NCBI GenBank assembly: GCA_965267335.1 | Contig: OZ253953.1 | Span: 4,216,001 to 4,280,000, forward strand | Origin: G965267335 sp965267335 | GTDB taxonomy: Bacteria > Bacteroidota > Bacteroidia > Cytophagales > JAAEPT01 | Length of the DNA stretch: 64,000 bases | Reading direction: 5' to 3' | Shown here: positions 26,932 through 36,330 of the stretch, in pieces | Layout of the letters: each line of letters opens with the position of its first letter | How positions within the stretch are numbered: the first letter of the stretch is position 1 | Made by a program: the position numbers and the translations under genes | Notes under the pieces: model-generated | What the model was told of the DNA's origin: nothing | What the model saw: the letters and a program-made list of their open reading frames with translations, nothing else | Database searches by the model: none

Positions 26932-28081
26932 AAAGAAACATATCGCAATTCTGGGTTCTACCGGGTCCATAGGGACTCAAACACTCGAAGTCATATCATC
27001 ACATTCTGATAAATTCGAAGTTGAGGTACTCACCGCAAACAACAATGCTGAACTTTTAATAGAACAAGCGAAAATTCATAAGCCAAACGTTGTTGTTATC
27101 GGGAATGAGGATAAATATGACTTAATCCACGATGCATTGGACCCATTGGACATCAAGGTATATGCAGGTGATAAAGCTTTAGCTTCTATAGTCCAAATGG
27201 ACACTATTGATCTGGTACTTACCGCATTAGTAGGCTATTCAGGCCTCATCCCAACAGTGAAAGCAATAGAGGCGGGAAAAGACATTGCCCTGGCAAACAA
27301 GGAAACCTTAGTGGTCGCAGGGAATCTAATCACCGAATTAGCAAATGAAATGAATGTTCGAATTATACCCGTGGATTCCGAGCATTCAGCAATTTTTCAG
27401 TGCCTGGTTGGAGAATTTCATAACCCCATAGAAAAAATAATTCTCACCGCTTCGGGAGGACCCTTTCTTGGAAAAGACAAAAATTTCCTCAGATCCGTCA
27501 CCAAGGAACAGGCTCTTAAACATCCGAACTGGGACATGGGGGCAAAAATAACTATCGATTCAGCTACCTTGATGAACAAAGGTCTTGAGGTTATTGAGGC
27601 CAAGTGGCTCTTTGGGTTGACCAATGACCAAATCGAAGTGATTGTACACCCTCAGTCAATTATTCACTCAATGGTTCAATTTACTGATGGCAGTATCAAA
27701 GCGCAGATGGGACTCCCCGATATGAAGCTACCCATACAATATGCACTGGCCTTCCCACAAAGAATAAATTCTGACTTTCCGCGTTTTGACTTCCTGGATT
27801 ATCCGGAGCTGACCTTCCAAAAGCCGGACCTGGATACATTCCGAAACCTGAATTTGGCCTATGAGTCGTTAAGCAAAGGAGGAAATATGTCATGCATTTT
27901 GAACGCAGCCAACGAAATCGCTGTTAGCCAGTTTTTAAATGATAAGATCGGATTCCTTCAGATTTCTGACATTATAGAGGATTCTATGGCAAAAGTCGCG
28001 TATATTGCGCAGCCATCCCTGGAAGACTATATCGAAACCGACAGGGAAACGAGGAACATCGCAAAAGAATTGAGTAGTTAA
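26924..28081 (+). CDS. dxr: 1-deoxy-D-xylulose 5-phosphate reductoisomerase
   Basis: The 385-residue protein carries the NADPH-binding GSTGSIG (11-17), ALANKETLVVAG and PVDSEHSAIFQCL (metal and substrate site), TASGGPF, and VHPQSIIHSMVQF with SATLMNKGLE. It catalyses the committed step of the MEP isoprenoid pathway, forming 2-C-methyl-D-erythritol 4-phosphate in the cytoplasm. The start is a TTG at 26924 inside the last codons of the GH3-family gene (8-bp overlap); it gives the expected short N-terminus before the dinucleotide fold. The TAA shares one base with the ATG of rseP, so three genes in a row are coupled. Confidence 0.96.
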   Translation: MNKKKHIAILGSTGSIGTQTLEVISSHSDKFEVEVLTANNNAELLIEQAKIHKPNVVVIGNEDKYDLIHDALDPLDIKVYAGDKALASIVQMDTIDLVLTALVGYSGLIPTVKAIEAGKDIALANKETLVVAGNLITELANEMNVRIIPVDSEHSAIFQCLVGEFHNPIEKIILTASGGPFLGKDKNFLRSVTKEQALKHPNWDMGAKITIDSATLMNKGLEVIEAKWLFGLTNDQIEVIVHPQSIIHSMVQFTDGSIKAQMGLPDMKLPIQYALAFPQRINSDFPRFDFLDYPELTFQKPDLDTFRNLNLAYESLSKGGNMSCILNAANEIAVSQFLNDKIGFLQISDIIEDSMAKVAYIAQPSLEDYIETDRETRNIAKELSS

Positions 28082-29766
28082 TGGATACAATAGTGATGAT
28101 CGGGCAGGTGCTGCTTGCCTTAGGTATTTTAGTTGGATTACACGAAGCAGGTCATATGTTTGCAGCCAAGGCATTTGGTATGCGAGTAGAAAAATTTTCG
28201 ATTGGCTTTCCCCCTAAAGTTTTTTCATTCAAAAAAGGTGAAACTGAATATTCACTGGGAATGATTCCGTTGGGTGGATTTGTAAAGATTACAGGGATGG
28301 TTGATGAGTCTTTCGACACCAAAGACCTTGATAAAGCACCGGAACCTTATGAATTCAGAGCTAAACCCGCATGGCAACGCCTTATCGTCATGATGGGTGG
28401 GATTATTGTCAATGTCATCACAGGTATCATCATATTTATCTTCGTTGTCTTTATTTGGGGGAAGGAAGTTCTTCCTACGGAAACTCTTGAAAACGGTATT
28501 CATACAGGTGAACTAGCCGAGCGAATGAACCTTCAGACAGGAGATCAAATTATTGCGCTTAATGGAGTTCCGGTAGATCAATATCAGTCTATCAATAAAT
28601 TAAACTCAGGAATAGATTTATTGGCAGATGGCTCCTATTACACCGTTAAAAGAAAGGTATCCATTCCGGTTTCTGATTCCTCCTTCCAAAAAGAACTACC
28701 TTCTAATGTGCTCATATCGCTTGATAGTAACAGCTTTAAGCAACTTAAAAATGCATTTGTCTATGACAGCGAAACAAAATCGTTATCATGGAATGACACG
28801 GTAAACACTTCCATATCTATCGTGGATTCCAACCTGACGACAAATGAGATTAGAAAATCATTAAATATTGAACAAACTGATAGAATCACTGCTATTAATG
28901 GGTTTAACGCTGATTCCATTTTGGCACTTGATGAACTCAACCTTCAAGACTCAGCCGTTTTCACTCTATCCAGAACTAACTATGTGTCGAAAGACTCCAT
29001 TTTTGACTTACCAATTCCAACAGACCTGGCGGACTATCTTAGAGAAGAAAGATTCTGGGATGTAAGATCAGGATTTCTTGTTGATAGTGTATTTAAGACC
29101 TGGACCTGGACTGAGGACCACAAGGTATACCGTTATGCCTCAGAAGCCGGCCTTAGAGCAAATGACCAAATCGTTACAGTTAACAATCAGCAAATTCAAT
29201 ACTTTGACGAGTTTCAGAGTATCCTCAAAGAAAATAAAGGCGACTCGGTGACAATTGGTTTAATTAGGAGTGGTGACAGTGTAACTATTGCATCAAAAGT
29301 GGACACAAACGGTATGCTAGGGTTCAAAATTAAACTTGACATCGAGAGCCAAATGGACACGTTGAGATTCTCTTTCTTTCAGTCAATTGGTGAAGGCACG
29401 AAAGATGCATTCAACGTACTATGGTCTAATGTTATCGGTATCAAAAAAATGATCACCGGAGAAATCAGTGCAAGAAAATCCTTAAGTGGACCAATTGGCA
29501 TTGCCAAAATGTTTGGTTCTACCTGGGATTGGAGGCGATTCTGGTCAATGACCGGACTACTTTCCATGATTCTTGCATTTATGAACTTTCTACCGATTCC
29601 AGCCTTAGATGGCGGGCATGTAATGTTCCTATTATACGAAATGATTTCGGGTCGCAAACCTTCTGATAAGTTCATGGAGGTTGCACTTAAAATAGGAATT
29701 GTTATATTGATAACAATTATGGTCTTTGCCTTCGGTAACGACATTATCCGACTCATATTCGGATAG
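28081..29766 (+). CDS. rseP: RseP-like site-2 protease (M50) with three PDZ-like modules
   Basis: The 561-residue inner-membrane protein has the M50 zinc site HEAGH (21-25, in place of the usual HEFGH) in its first transmembrane segment and the C-terminal NFLPIPALDGGHV motif carrying the third ligand. The region between holds three PDZ-like cores: GDQIIALNG (154-162), TDRITAING (266-274) and NDQIVTVNN (361-369). The E. coli enzyme has two PDZ domains and is about 450 residues long, so this protein has roughly 110 extra residues. Site-2 proteases cut transmembrane anti-sigma factors and signal peptides within the membrane. No anti-sigma gene is close; placement after dxr is common across bacteria. 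Confidence 0.93.
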   Translation: MDTIVMIGQVLLALGILVGLHEAGHMFAAKAFGMRVEKFSIGFPPKVFSFKKGETEYSLGMIPLGGFVKITGMVDESFDTKDLDKAPEPYEFRAKPAWQRLIVMMGGIIVNVITGIIIFIFVVFIWGKEVLPTETLENGIHTGELAERMNLQTGDQIIALNGVPVDQYQSINKLNSGIDLLADGSYYTVKRKVSIPVSDSSFQKELPSNVLISLDSNSFKQLKNAFVYDSETKSLSWNDTVNTSISIVDSNLTTNEIRKSLNIEQTDRITAINGFNADSILALDELNLQDSAVFTLSRTNYVSKDSIFDLPIPTDLADYLREERFWDVRSGFLVDSVFKTWTWTEDHKVYRYASEAGLRANDQIVTVNNQQIQYFDEFQSILKENKGDSVTIGLIRSGDSVTIASKVDTNGMLGFKIKLDIESQMDTLRFSFFQSIGEGTKDAFNVLWSNVIGIKKMITGEISARKSLSGPIGIAKMFGSTWDWRRFWSMTGLLSMILAFMNFLPIPALDGGHVMFLLYEMISGRKPSDKFMEVALKIGIVILITIMVFAFGNDIIRLIFG

Positions 29767-29781
29767 ACATACTCTAACCCT

Positions 29782-31149
29782 ATGCTCATGAAAAAGTTAG
29801 TCTTACTAATGGGACTATTGAGTCTGTGCTATGCTTCCTCGGCAAGCATTAAAGATTCGATCGGTGTCACAAAAAAAGAATCAAAATTCTTCATCAAGTA
29901 CTTCGTATCTCCTGGAGAAACCATTTATGGTATATCCACTCACTATGGTATACCCATCTCCGAATTAATGGAGGTCAATCCTGAATTGGAAAATGGACTG
30001 AAAGTCGGACAAATCATTCTTATTCCTTATGACAAGGAGTTACAGGATGCCTTAGCCAAACAAAAAGAAGAAAGTCAGAAAGAACAGGTTGTTCATGTGG
30101 TAAAACCAGGAGAAACACTTTTCAGCCTTTCAAAGCAATACGGTGTAGAAATTGGTGAGCTACTAAAGTGGAACGGCATGGAGCTAAAAGCCGGACAAAA
30201 ATTAGTAGTCGGCCACAAAGAGAAGGAAGAAAATAGCGCTACAACGGAGTCCGAAACGAACAACAATAATACTGAGGTCACTTCAAATAGCAATAGTAAC
30301 AATACTACAAATACCTCTGAAAACACAACAGCTACAGAAGTCGTAACTAAAGGCACAAAACCTGAAACTGAAGAAATCAGATTAATTGTACATAAGAAAT
30401 ATGATTATGATCCAACGTTAAAACAAGTGTTAATCATTCCTTATGATCCTCATTTGTACTTTTCTGATGCAGATGATGAAATAGCAGCAGTATCAAAAAT
30501 TCACAGGACTCAGGTGCGTAATGTTTTTAGAAAAAGGCTGAACGCCCTACTCGATCCTGAGGGTTTTGAAACAATTCACTTACTTGGTGGTGCCCATTCC
30601 GACACCTTAACCGATTTGAATAAAATTTATGAGTCGGTAAGCTACAACTATCAGGATATTCTGTATAGCCCATATGTAGAGCAAAACCTACAAAGCAAAC
30701 CCGGTCAGGAAAAGAAGGGAATGGGAAGCTGGGTAAAAGGTCAACTTAAAAGAATAAGAGGTCAGGAGCCCGAACCCACTTCAATACGAAATCCTCATGA
30801 AGGGGCCAAGGGTAAATACTTTGGAGTAAAAATTCGAGACCCTCAATTCTTTGATTATTTCAACCAAAAATACAGTGTTGACTATTACGTATTCATTAAT
30901 CAATTTGAGGTAATAACTGACTACGAACACTGCCTGGATAGAGCCACTAATAACTTCAGAAGATATTTCGTGACTCACTTTTCAATTTTTGATAAAAACG
31001 GAGAGCAAATAGCAGGAAACAAGTTCAGAGTATACTATAACTCCAACACAAACTATGTTCTGAAAATTGTTGCTGATAATATGCCGCAAGTGGCTGACCG
31101 GGTAATGTCAGAACTACCCCCACCAAGTGCTACTGAACCGGAAGATTAG
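29782..31149 (+). CDS. Exported LysM peptidoglycan-binding protein
   Basis: The 455-residue protein starts with a signal peptide (KKLVLLMGLLSLCYASSAS); ATGs at 29782 and 29788 are both possible. Two LysM domains follow: about 38-83 (VSPGETIYGISTHYGIPISE) and about 103-144 (VKPGETLFSLSKQYGVEIGE). An Asn/Thr/Ser-rich linker (about 155-190) leads to a C-terminal domain (about 195-445) that I do not recognise, with PYDPHLYFSDADDEIA and a later YVFINQFEVITDYEHCLDR. LysM modules bind the glycan chains of peptidoglycan, so the protein probably anchors the C-terminal domain to the wall in the periplasm. It is last in the GH3-dxr-rseP run (15-bp gap). Confidence 0.87.
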   Translation: MLMKKLVLLMGLLSLCYASSASIKDSIGVTKKESKFFIKYFVSPGETIYGISTHYGIPISELMEVNPELENGLKVGQIILIPYDKELQDALAKQKEESQKEQVVHVVKPGETLFSLSKQYGVEIGELLKWNGMELKAGQKLVVGHKEKEENSATTESETNNNNTEVTSNSNSNNTTNTSENTTATEVVTKGTKPETEEIRLIVHKKYDYDPTLKQVLIIPYDPHLYFSDADDEIAAVSKIHRTQVRNVFRKRLNALLDPEGFETIHLLGGAHSDTLTDLNKIYESVSYNYQDILYSPYVEQNLQSKPGQEKKGMGSWVKGQLKRIRGQEPEPTSIRNPHEGAKGKYFGVKIRDPQFFDYFNQKYSVDYYVFINQFEVITDYEHCLDRATNNFRRYFVTHFSIFDKNGEQIAGNKFRVYYNSNTNYVLKIVADNMPQVADRVMSELPPPSATEPED

Positions 31150-31183
31150 AAACGATTAAGAAGAAATAAGATTTAAGAAGTAA

Positions 31184-31232
31184 GATTTAAGAAATAGGTA
31201 TGTCTTTGATCTTACATCTTATTTCTTAAATC
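31184..31232. terminator. Convergent hairpin between the LysM and PorE-like genes
   Basis: GATTTAAGAAATA (31184-31196) pairs perfectly with TATTTCTTAAATC (31220-31232) across a 23-nt loop. The left arm is the last of two to three tandem TAAGATTTAAGAA-like copies from 31160. The stem is long but AT-rich and lacks a T-run, so terminator activity is plausible but not certain. Confidence 0.5.
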
Positions 31233-31243
31233 CTCCCAAATAG

Positions 31244-33601
31244 CTACCAGCCATCATCGCCACCGCCATTCTCATATGGATCGTTCTCGGGATCATAATC
31301 CTCAGTGTCATCCATAAAATCTTCATCTGTAAATTCCGGCTTCTTGTTGTTGTAATAGATCTCAAACTCTACCCTCCTATTAATTTTTTTATCCTCTTCT
31401 GTCTTCTCTTCTGGAATGATCGGTTTTTGGTCACCATAACCAATCGCCTCAATTCGGTCTGAGGTGATATAACCCTTATCTTCTATATACAACTTGATGG
31501 CATCGGCTCTTCTTTGAGACAGTTTTTGATTCGCATCCTTGTTACCATCATGGTCGGTATGTCCGGAAATAGTCAGATTAAACTTCGGGTTATCAATCAT
31601 GAAATCAACCACCTTCTGAAGGTCCTCTTCCATCTCGGGCAAAATATCTGCCTTACCATTCTCAAAAACAATGGATGTAAACTTCAACTTCTTGTTCCTG
31701 ATCATAGTGGCCTCATTATGGATAGTTGTATCACCATCCAGATGAAACAACTTCTCAATTCTAAAAAAATCATCCCCTTGAATGACGAGCAAGTAATCTT
31801 TATCATTGATAAGGTCAAATTCAAAAGTACCGTCACCTCTAACATTTTTGGGTGCTACCTCTATGCCTTTATCCAAATCAATAATAGACACGATTGCTTC
31901 CAAAGGATCACCGGTCTCCTCATCAACTAAAGTACCTTTCAATAGAATAGTGGCCAAAGGTTGTGCTTCCATGGGTAACGGAAAACTGTAAAGGTCTGTA
32001 GTCTCAGGTGAGGTATGCTCCTTACCTTTCTCCGTCTTAGCATAATAAAGGTATTTTGAATCTGAGTCTATCGTAAAGAACTGCTCATATCCGGTGCCAT
32101 TAACGAGAGGGCCGATATTTCTTGGTTCCTGCCATTGTCCACCCTTCTTCCAGGTGCGATAAATATCTAATGAAGGCGAAACTTTCTTTTTCAGGTCAGT
32201 ATCAGCGAAGTTGAACAAATGACCATTGGAGCTAAAGTAAAGCACCCTGTACTTGGGATGTAAAAATGGACTCATCTCCTGATACCTCGTATTAATAATC
32301 GGCCCCATATTTTTGGCCTTACTCCACTTACCGTCCGGCCCCTTGATCGTGTAATAAATATCTGAGAAGCCATATCCGCCAAGTCTATTTGAAGCGAAAA
32401 ACATGGTATCTTCTGAATGTGACAAGGTTGGTTGTGAGTCCCAGGCCTTACTGTTAACATTGGGCCCCAGATTCACCGGTTGCGACCAGGTACTGTCATC
32501 TTTCAAATGTGTGACATAAATATCGCAGCTCCCCATACAATCACGGCAGTCCATATAGTGCCGCTTCACCGCGCACCTGGAAAAATACATCGTCTTGCCG
32601 CTTCGGCTGAGACAGGCCGAACCCTCATTACACAAACTATTTATAGGTGAATCGAATGGCTTATACTCCTCCCAGAAGTTATCTAACCCCCTGGCAAAAT
32701 ATAAATCTTCATTTCTCTGAACGGCTGATGTACCATCCTGGGTCATATTACCATGAACAGTTTTATTGTCAACGACTGATTTTGTGAATACCAGTACACG
32801 ATCATCAGGACTTAACGTGGGAGCATAGTCAGGGACATTTTTTTGGTTGACATCATCTCCCATATTTACAAGAACACTTTTGGGTGGACTCAATGTATCA
32901 ATCGCTCTTCTAAACTCAACCAACTCGTAATAATACTCCAATGGCACATAGTAATCGCGCTCATTCACTGTCAAAGTATCATAGTGATGTTTTATATTCA
33001 TGAATTGCTCTGACTCCAATGCCTCTTCTACCTTCGTGCGCTGCGTTTTAAAAGGTGCATTTAAATTCACTGCTCCTTTTTTACCCTGATTTCTGGGGTC
33101 CATTTTAAACTCCGTGAAATACTGCTGAATAAGACTGACCTCTCCTCTATTATGATGTTTCAGTATTAAACGATAAAGTGCCTTGGCTTTGTGCTCCTCA
33201 CCAATTCCATCATACAACTGTGCAAGTTCCCACATCAGGTGAGTATCCTCCGACAGGTTCATGATGCTAAAGTTAGAGACATAGTTTTCTAAAGCCTTTA
33301 ATAGCTGATCTCCCTTATTCTCTTTAGCGAGTTCATCTATGCGCTCAAGTTTCTTTGCATCGAAATAGTACGGAATGACAGCATTTTCCGCAATTTTGGA
33401 AACCTTATACTCATAGTATTTATCCAGGTGCTTGAAATCAAACTGCCATTCCCGAGGCTGTTCCTCCTTATAGGCCGAATCTGCGATTTCTTTAGCAATG
33501 AAGTGTTTTTCATCCGCACTGTCAATTTGGCCGAATAAAGAATGACTACAAATTGAAGCGAAAAAAATCTGCACCAGTGCTATTTTGACTATTATTCTCA
33601 A
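31244..33601 (-). CDS. PorE-like OmpA/PD40 outer-membrane-associated protein
   Basis: The 785-residue protein begins with a signal peptide (IIVKIALVQIFFASICSHSL) from a TTG start; no in-frame ATG precedes it. A helical, partly TPR-like region (about 30-190) is followed by PD40/beta-propeller repeats (ADYAPTLSPDDRVLVF, SQPTLSHSEDTMFFASNR, EMSPFLHPKYRVLYFSSNG), a carboxypeptidase-regulatory-like domain (LKGTLVDEETGDPLEAIVSI) and a C-terminal OmpA domain (SGHTDHDGNKDANQKLSQRR) that should bind peptidoglycan. TPR, propeller, regulatory and OmpA domains in this order match PorE of the T9SS, which ties the outer-membrane ring to the wall. Many Bacteroidota have several such paralogues, so the T9SS role is likely but not proven. 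Confidence 0.82.
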   Translation of the reverse strand: MRIIVKIALVQIFFASICSHSLFGQIDSADEKHFIAKEIADSAYKEEQPREWQFDFKHLDKYYEYKVSKIAENAVIPYYFDAKKLERIDELAKENKGDQLLKALENYVSNFSIMNLSEDTHLMWELAQLYDGIGEEHKAKALYRLILKHHNRGEVSLIQQYFTEFKMDPRNQGKKGAVNLNAPFKTQRTKVEEALESEQFMNIKHHYDTLTVNERDYYVPLEYYYELVEFRRAIDTLSPPKSVLVNMGDDVNQKNVPDYAPTLSPDDRVLVFTKSVVDNKTVHGNMTQDGTSAVQRNEDLYFARGLDNFWEEYKPFDSPINSLCNEGSACLSRSGKTMYFSRCAVKRHYMDCRDCMGSCDIYVTHLKDDSTWSQPVNLGPNVNSKAWDSQPTLSHSEDTMFFASNRLGGYGFSDIYYTIKGPDGKWSKAKNMGPIINTRYQEMSPFLHPKYRVLYFSSNGHLFNFADTDLKKKVSPSLDIYRTWKKGGQWQEPRNIGPLVNGTGYEQFFTIDSDSKYLYYAKTEKGKEHTSPETTDLYSFPLPMEAQPLATILLKGTLVDEETGDPLEAIVSIIDLDKGIEVAPKNVRGDGTFEFDLINDKDYLLVIQGDDFFRIEKLFHLDGDTTIHNEATMIRNKKLKFTSIVFENGKADILPEMEEDLQKVVDFMIDNPKFNLTISGHTDHDGNKDANQKLSQRRADAIKLYIEDKGYITSDRIEAIGYGDQKPIIPEEKTEEDKKINRRVEFEIYYNNKKPEFTDEDFMDDTEDYDPENDPYENGGGDDGW

Positions 33602-33786
33602 AAATATGCTGTTAAGTGAGGTAATACCTTTTTATTAATAACGATGTAAATATACCAAATATTGAACCAAATGTTTTTGGCATAAGCATTGTGATTTTAA
33701 GTAGTAACTTTATTTAATTACACAGTGTACATTTTTTCATGTAATACTATGACAAAATGACACCTATTTTTCCATAAAAACTGATA

Positions 33787-36291
33787 ATGAGCTTGAAAGA
33801 TTACGCTGGAAGCAACAATATATTTAACAATTATCTCATGACTGATGATTCCAGTGAGATGATTCCATTGTTGTCGCCCGAAGAGGAGGAAATGATTAAT
33901 AATGAAGAGATGCCAGAAGTATTACCTATTCTGACGGTAAGAAATACGGTACTCTTTCCGGGGGTTGTCATACCTATTACCGTGGGTAGAAGCAAATCCA
34001 TAAAGCTGGTTAAGAAAGCCCACGAGGGTGATCGTACGATCGGAGTAATCGCTCAGGAAAACTCTAAAAACGAGGACCCTGACGTGAGTGACCTGTATAA
34101 AGTAGGTACAGTAGCCAAAATATTAAGAATGGTAGTGCTCCCAGACGGAAATACCACCATCATTATCCAGGGAAAAAGAAGATTCCGATTGGGTGAAGTA
34201 GTCGAAAAAACTCCTTATCTGATCGCCAAAATTCATGTCATCACAGAGGTACTCCCAGATATCAAGAAAAAAGAAAATCAGGCGCTACTACAGTCATTAA
34301 AGGATTCTGCTTCAAAAATATTAACGCTGAACCCTGAAATACCTCAGGAAGCACAAATCGCTCTTGATAATATCGACAGCCCAAGCTTTCTGACTCACTT
34401 CCTTAGCTCCAATCTTAATGTGGAAGTCAGGGAAAAACAAAAACTGCTGGAAATTGACGATAGCATTGAACGGGCTACTAAGCTCTTGGAGTATATGAAC
34501 AAAGAAATTCAAATGCTTGAGTTGAAGCATGAAATTCAAAACAAAGTTCACTCCGACATTGATCAACAACAGAGAGACTTTTATTTACGACAGCAGATAA
34601 AAGTTCTTCAGGACGAGTTAGGTAGCGAAGGTCCGGAGCAGGAAATAAAAGAACTCCGACTTAAGGCCAAGGATAAGAACTGGTCTCCTGAAGTTGAGAA
34701 GCATTTTTTCAAAGAACTGGAAAAAGTCGGAAGAATGAACCCGGCAGCGGCAGAGTATCCGGTCACAATGAATTATCTGGAGCTCATGGTTGAACTTCCA
34801 TGGGGGGAATACACAGAAGATAATTTTGACCTAAAGCGCGCTAAAAAAATTCTGGATTCAGACCACTATGGTATGGATAAGATAAAGGACAGGATTCTTG
34901 AATACCTGGCTGTGCTAAAACTAAAAGTCGCTTTTGCCGAGAAATCTAAAGGCACAATGAAGGCACCTATACTTTGCCTTTACGGACCTCCGGGGGTTGG
35001 TAAGACTTCCCTGGGCAGAAGCATCGCCCGGTCATTGGATAGAAAATACATCAGAATGTCACTCGGTGGTGTGCATGATGAAGCGGAAATCCGTGGACAT
35101 AGAAAAACCTACGTAGGTGCTATGCCGGGAAGAGTGATACAAAGCCTGAAGAAAGTAGAGTCCTCTAATCCTGTGTTTATTCTGGATGAGATTGACAAGG
35201 TTGGTTCCGACTTTAGAGGAGACCCTTCCAGTGCTCTACTTGAGGTTCTTGATCCCGAACAGAATGGAACTTTCTCGGATAACTACCTTGAAGTCGATTA
35301 TGATCTTTCAAAAGTCCTTTTTATTGCGACTGCTAATGCATTGGACACCATTCAACCTGCCCTAAGAGATCGTATGGAAATCATCGAACTTTCGGGCTAC
35401 ACACTTGAAGAAAAGGTGGAAATCGCTAAACGACACTTGATTCCTAAGCAAAAGGAAGAGCATGGCCTGGATGACATTAAACTTACATTTGAAAAGTCTG
35501 CAATCGTACGCATTGTTGATGGATATACTCGTGAATCCGGAGTGCGAAACCTTGAAAGAAAGATCGGAAGTATATTCCGTGGAATCGCAAAGTCGGTAGC
35601 TCTGGAAGAAGAAGTGCCTACAAAAGTAACCGTGGAGGTTGTTCACGATATATTGGGAACCGAGATATTTGATAAAGAACTCTATCAAGGCAATGAAACT
35701 GCCGGTATTGTAACAGGGCTTGCCTGGACACAATTTGGAGGAGAAATACTTTTTATCGAATCAAGTCTGAGTCGGGGAAAAGGCCGATTGACCCTATCGG
35801 GTCAGCTGGGAGATGTCATGAAAGAATCTGCTCAGGCCGCTTTGTCTTACTTAAAGGCAAATGCCGATGACCTTGGTATCAACTATGATGTTTTTGAACA
35901 CTACGATCTGCACGTGCACGTACCTGCCGGAGCAGTCCCTAAAGATGGGCCTTCAGCCGGTATTACCATGCTTACGTCACTGGCTTCTGTCTTTACCCAG
36001 AGAAAAGTCAAGAACAAACTTGCCATGACCGGTGAAATAACGCTACGGGGTAAGGTTCTTCCCGTAGGAGGTATCAAAGAGAAGATTCTGGCAGCAAAAA
36101 GAGCCGGAATTCAGGAGATCATCATGTGCAATAAGAACAGGAAGGATATTGATGAGATCAGCGACAAATACCTGAAGGGTTTGAAAATTCACTTTGTTGA
36201 GACAGTACAGGAAGTTCTGGACATTGCTCTGTTAAATCAAAAGGTAAAGCACCCGCAAACGTTTAAAATTCCTGAAAAGGAAAGCAAATAA
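33787..36291 (+). CDS. lon: ATP-dependent Lon protease
   Basis: The 834-residue cytoplasmic protease has the N-terminal Lon domain (about 45-245, LPILTVRNTVLFPGVVIPIT), a coiled segment, the AAA+ module with Walker A GPPGVGKT (400-407) and FILDEIDKVG as Walker B, and the C-terminal peptidase with the Ser-Lys dyad: Ser723 in PKDGPSAGITM and Lys766 in GGIKEKILAAKRAG. Lon degrades misfolded and some regulatory proteins. Length is typical, with a slightly extended acidic N-terminus as in other Bacteroidota. It is followed by porQ (39 bp) and hslU. Confidence 0.98.
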   Translation: MSLKDYAGSNNIFNNYLMTDDSSEMIPLLSPEEEEMINNEEMPEVLPILTVRNTVLFPGVVIPITVGRSKSIKLVKKAHEGDRTIGVIAQENSKNEDPDVSDLYKVGTVAKILRMVVLPDGNTTIIIQGKRRFRLGEVVEKTPYLIAKIHVITEVLPDIKKKENQALLQSLKDSASKILTLNPEIPQEAQIALDNIDSPSFLTHFLSSNLNVEVREKQKLLEIDDSIERATKLLEYMNKEIQMLELKHEIQNKVHSDIDQQQRDFYLRQQIKVLQDELGSEGPEQEIKELRLKAKDKNWSPEVEKHFFKELEKVGRMNPAAAEYPVTMNYLELMVELPWGEYTEDNFDLKRAKKILDSDHYGMDKIKDRILEYLAVLKLKVAFAEKSKGTMKAPILCLYGPPGVGKTSLGRSIARSLDRKYIRMSLGGVHDEAEIRGHRKTYVGAMPGRVIQSLKKVESSNPVFILDEIDKVGSDFRGDPSSALLEVLDPEQNGTFSDNYLEVDYDLSKVLFIATANALDTIQPALRDRMEIIELSGYTLEEKVEIAKRHLIPKQKEEHGLDDIKLTFEKSAIVRIVDGYTRESGVRNLERKIGSIFRGIAKSVALEEEVPTKVTVEVVHDILGTEIFDKELYQGNETAGIVTGLAWTQFGGEILFIESSLSRGKGRLTLSGQLGDVMKESAQAALSYLKANADDLGINYDVFEHYDLHVHVPAGAVPKDGPSAGITMLTSLASVFTQRKVKNKLAMTGEITLRGKVLPVGGIKEKILAAKRAGIQEIIMCNKNRKDIDEISDKYLKGLKIHFVETVQEVLDIALLNQKVKHPQTFKIPEKESK

Positions 36292-36330
36292 ATTGCGACC
36301 TTGTTCGTTTACTAGTCGATTAGATACAGC

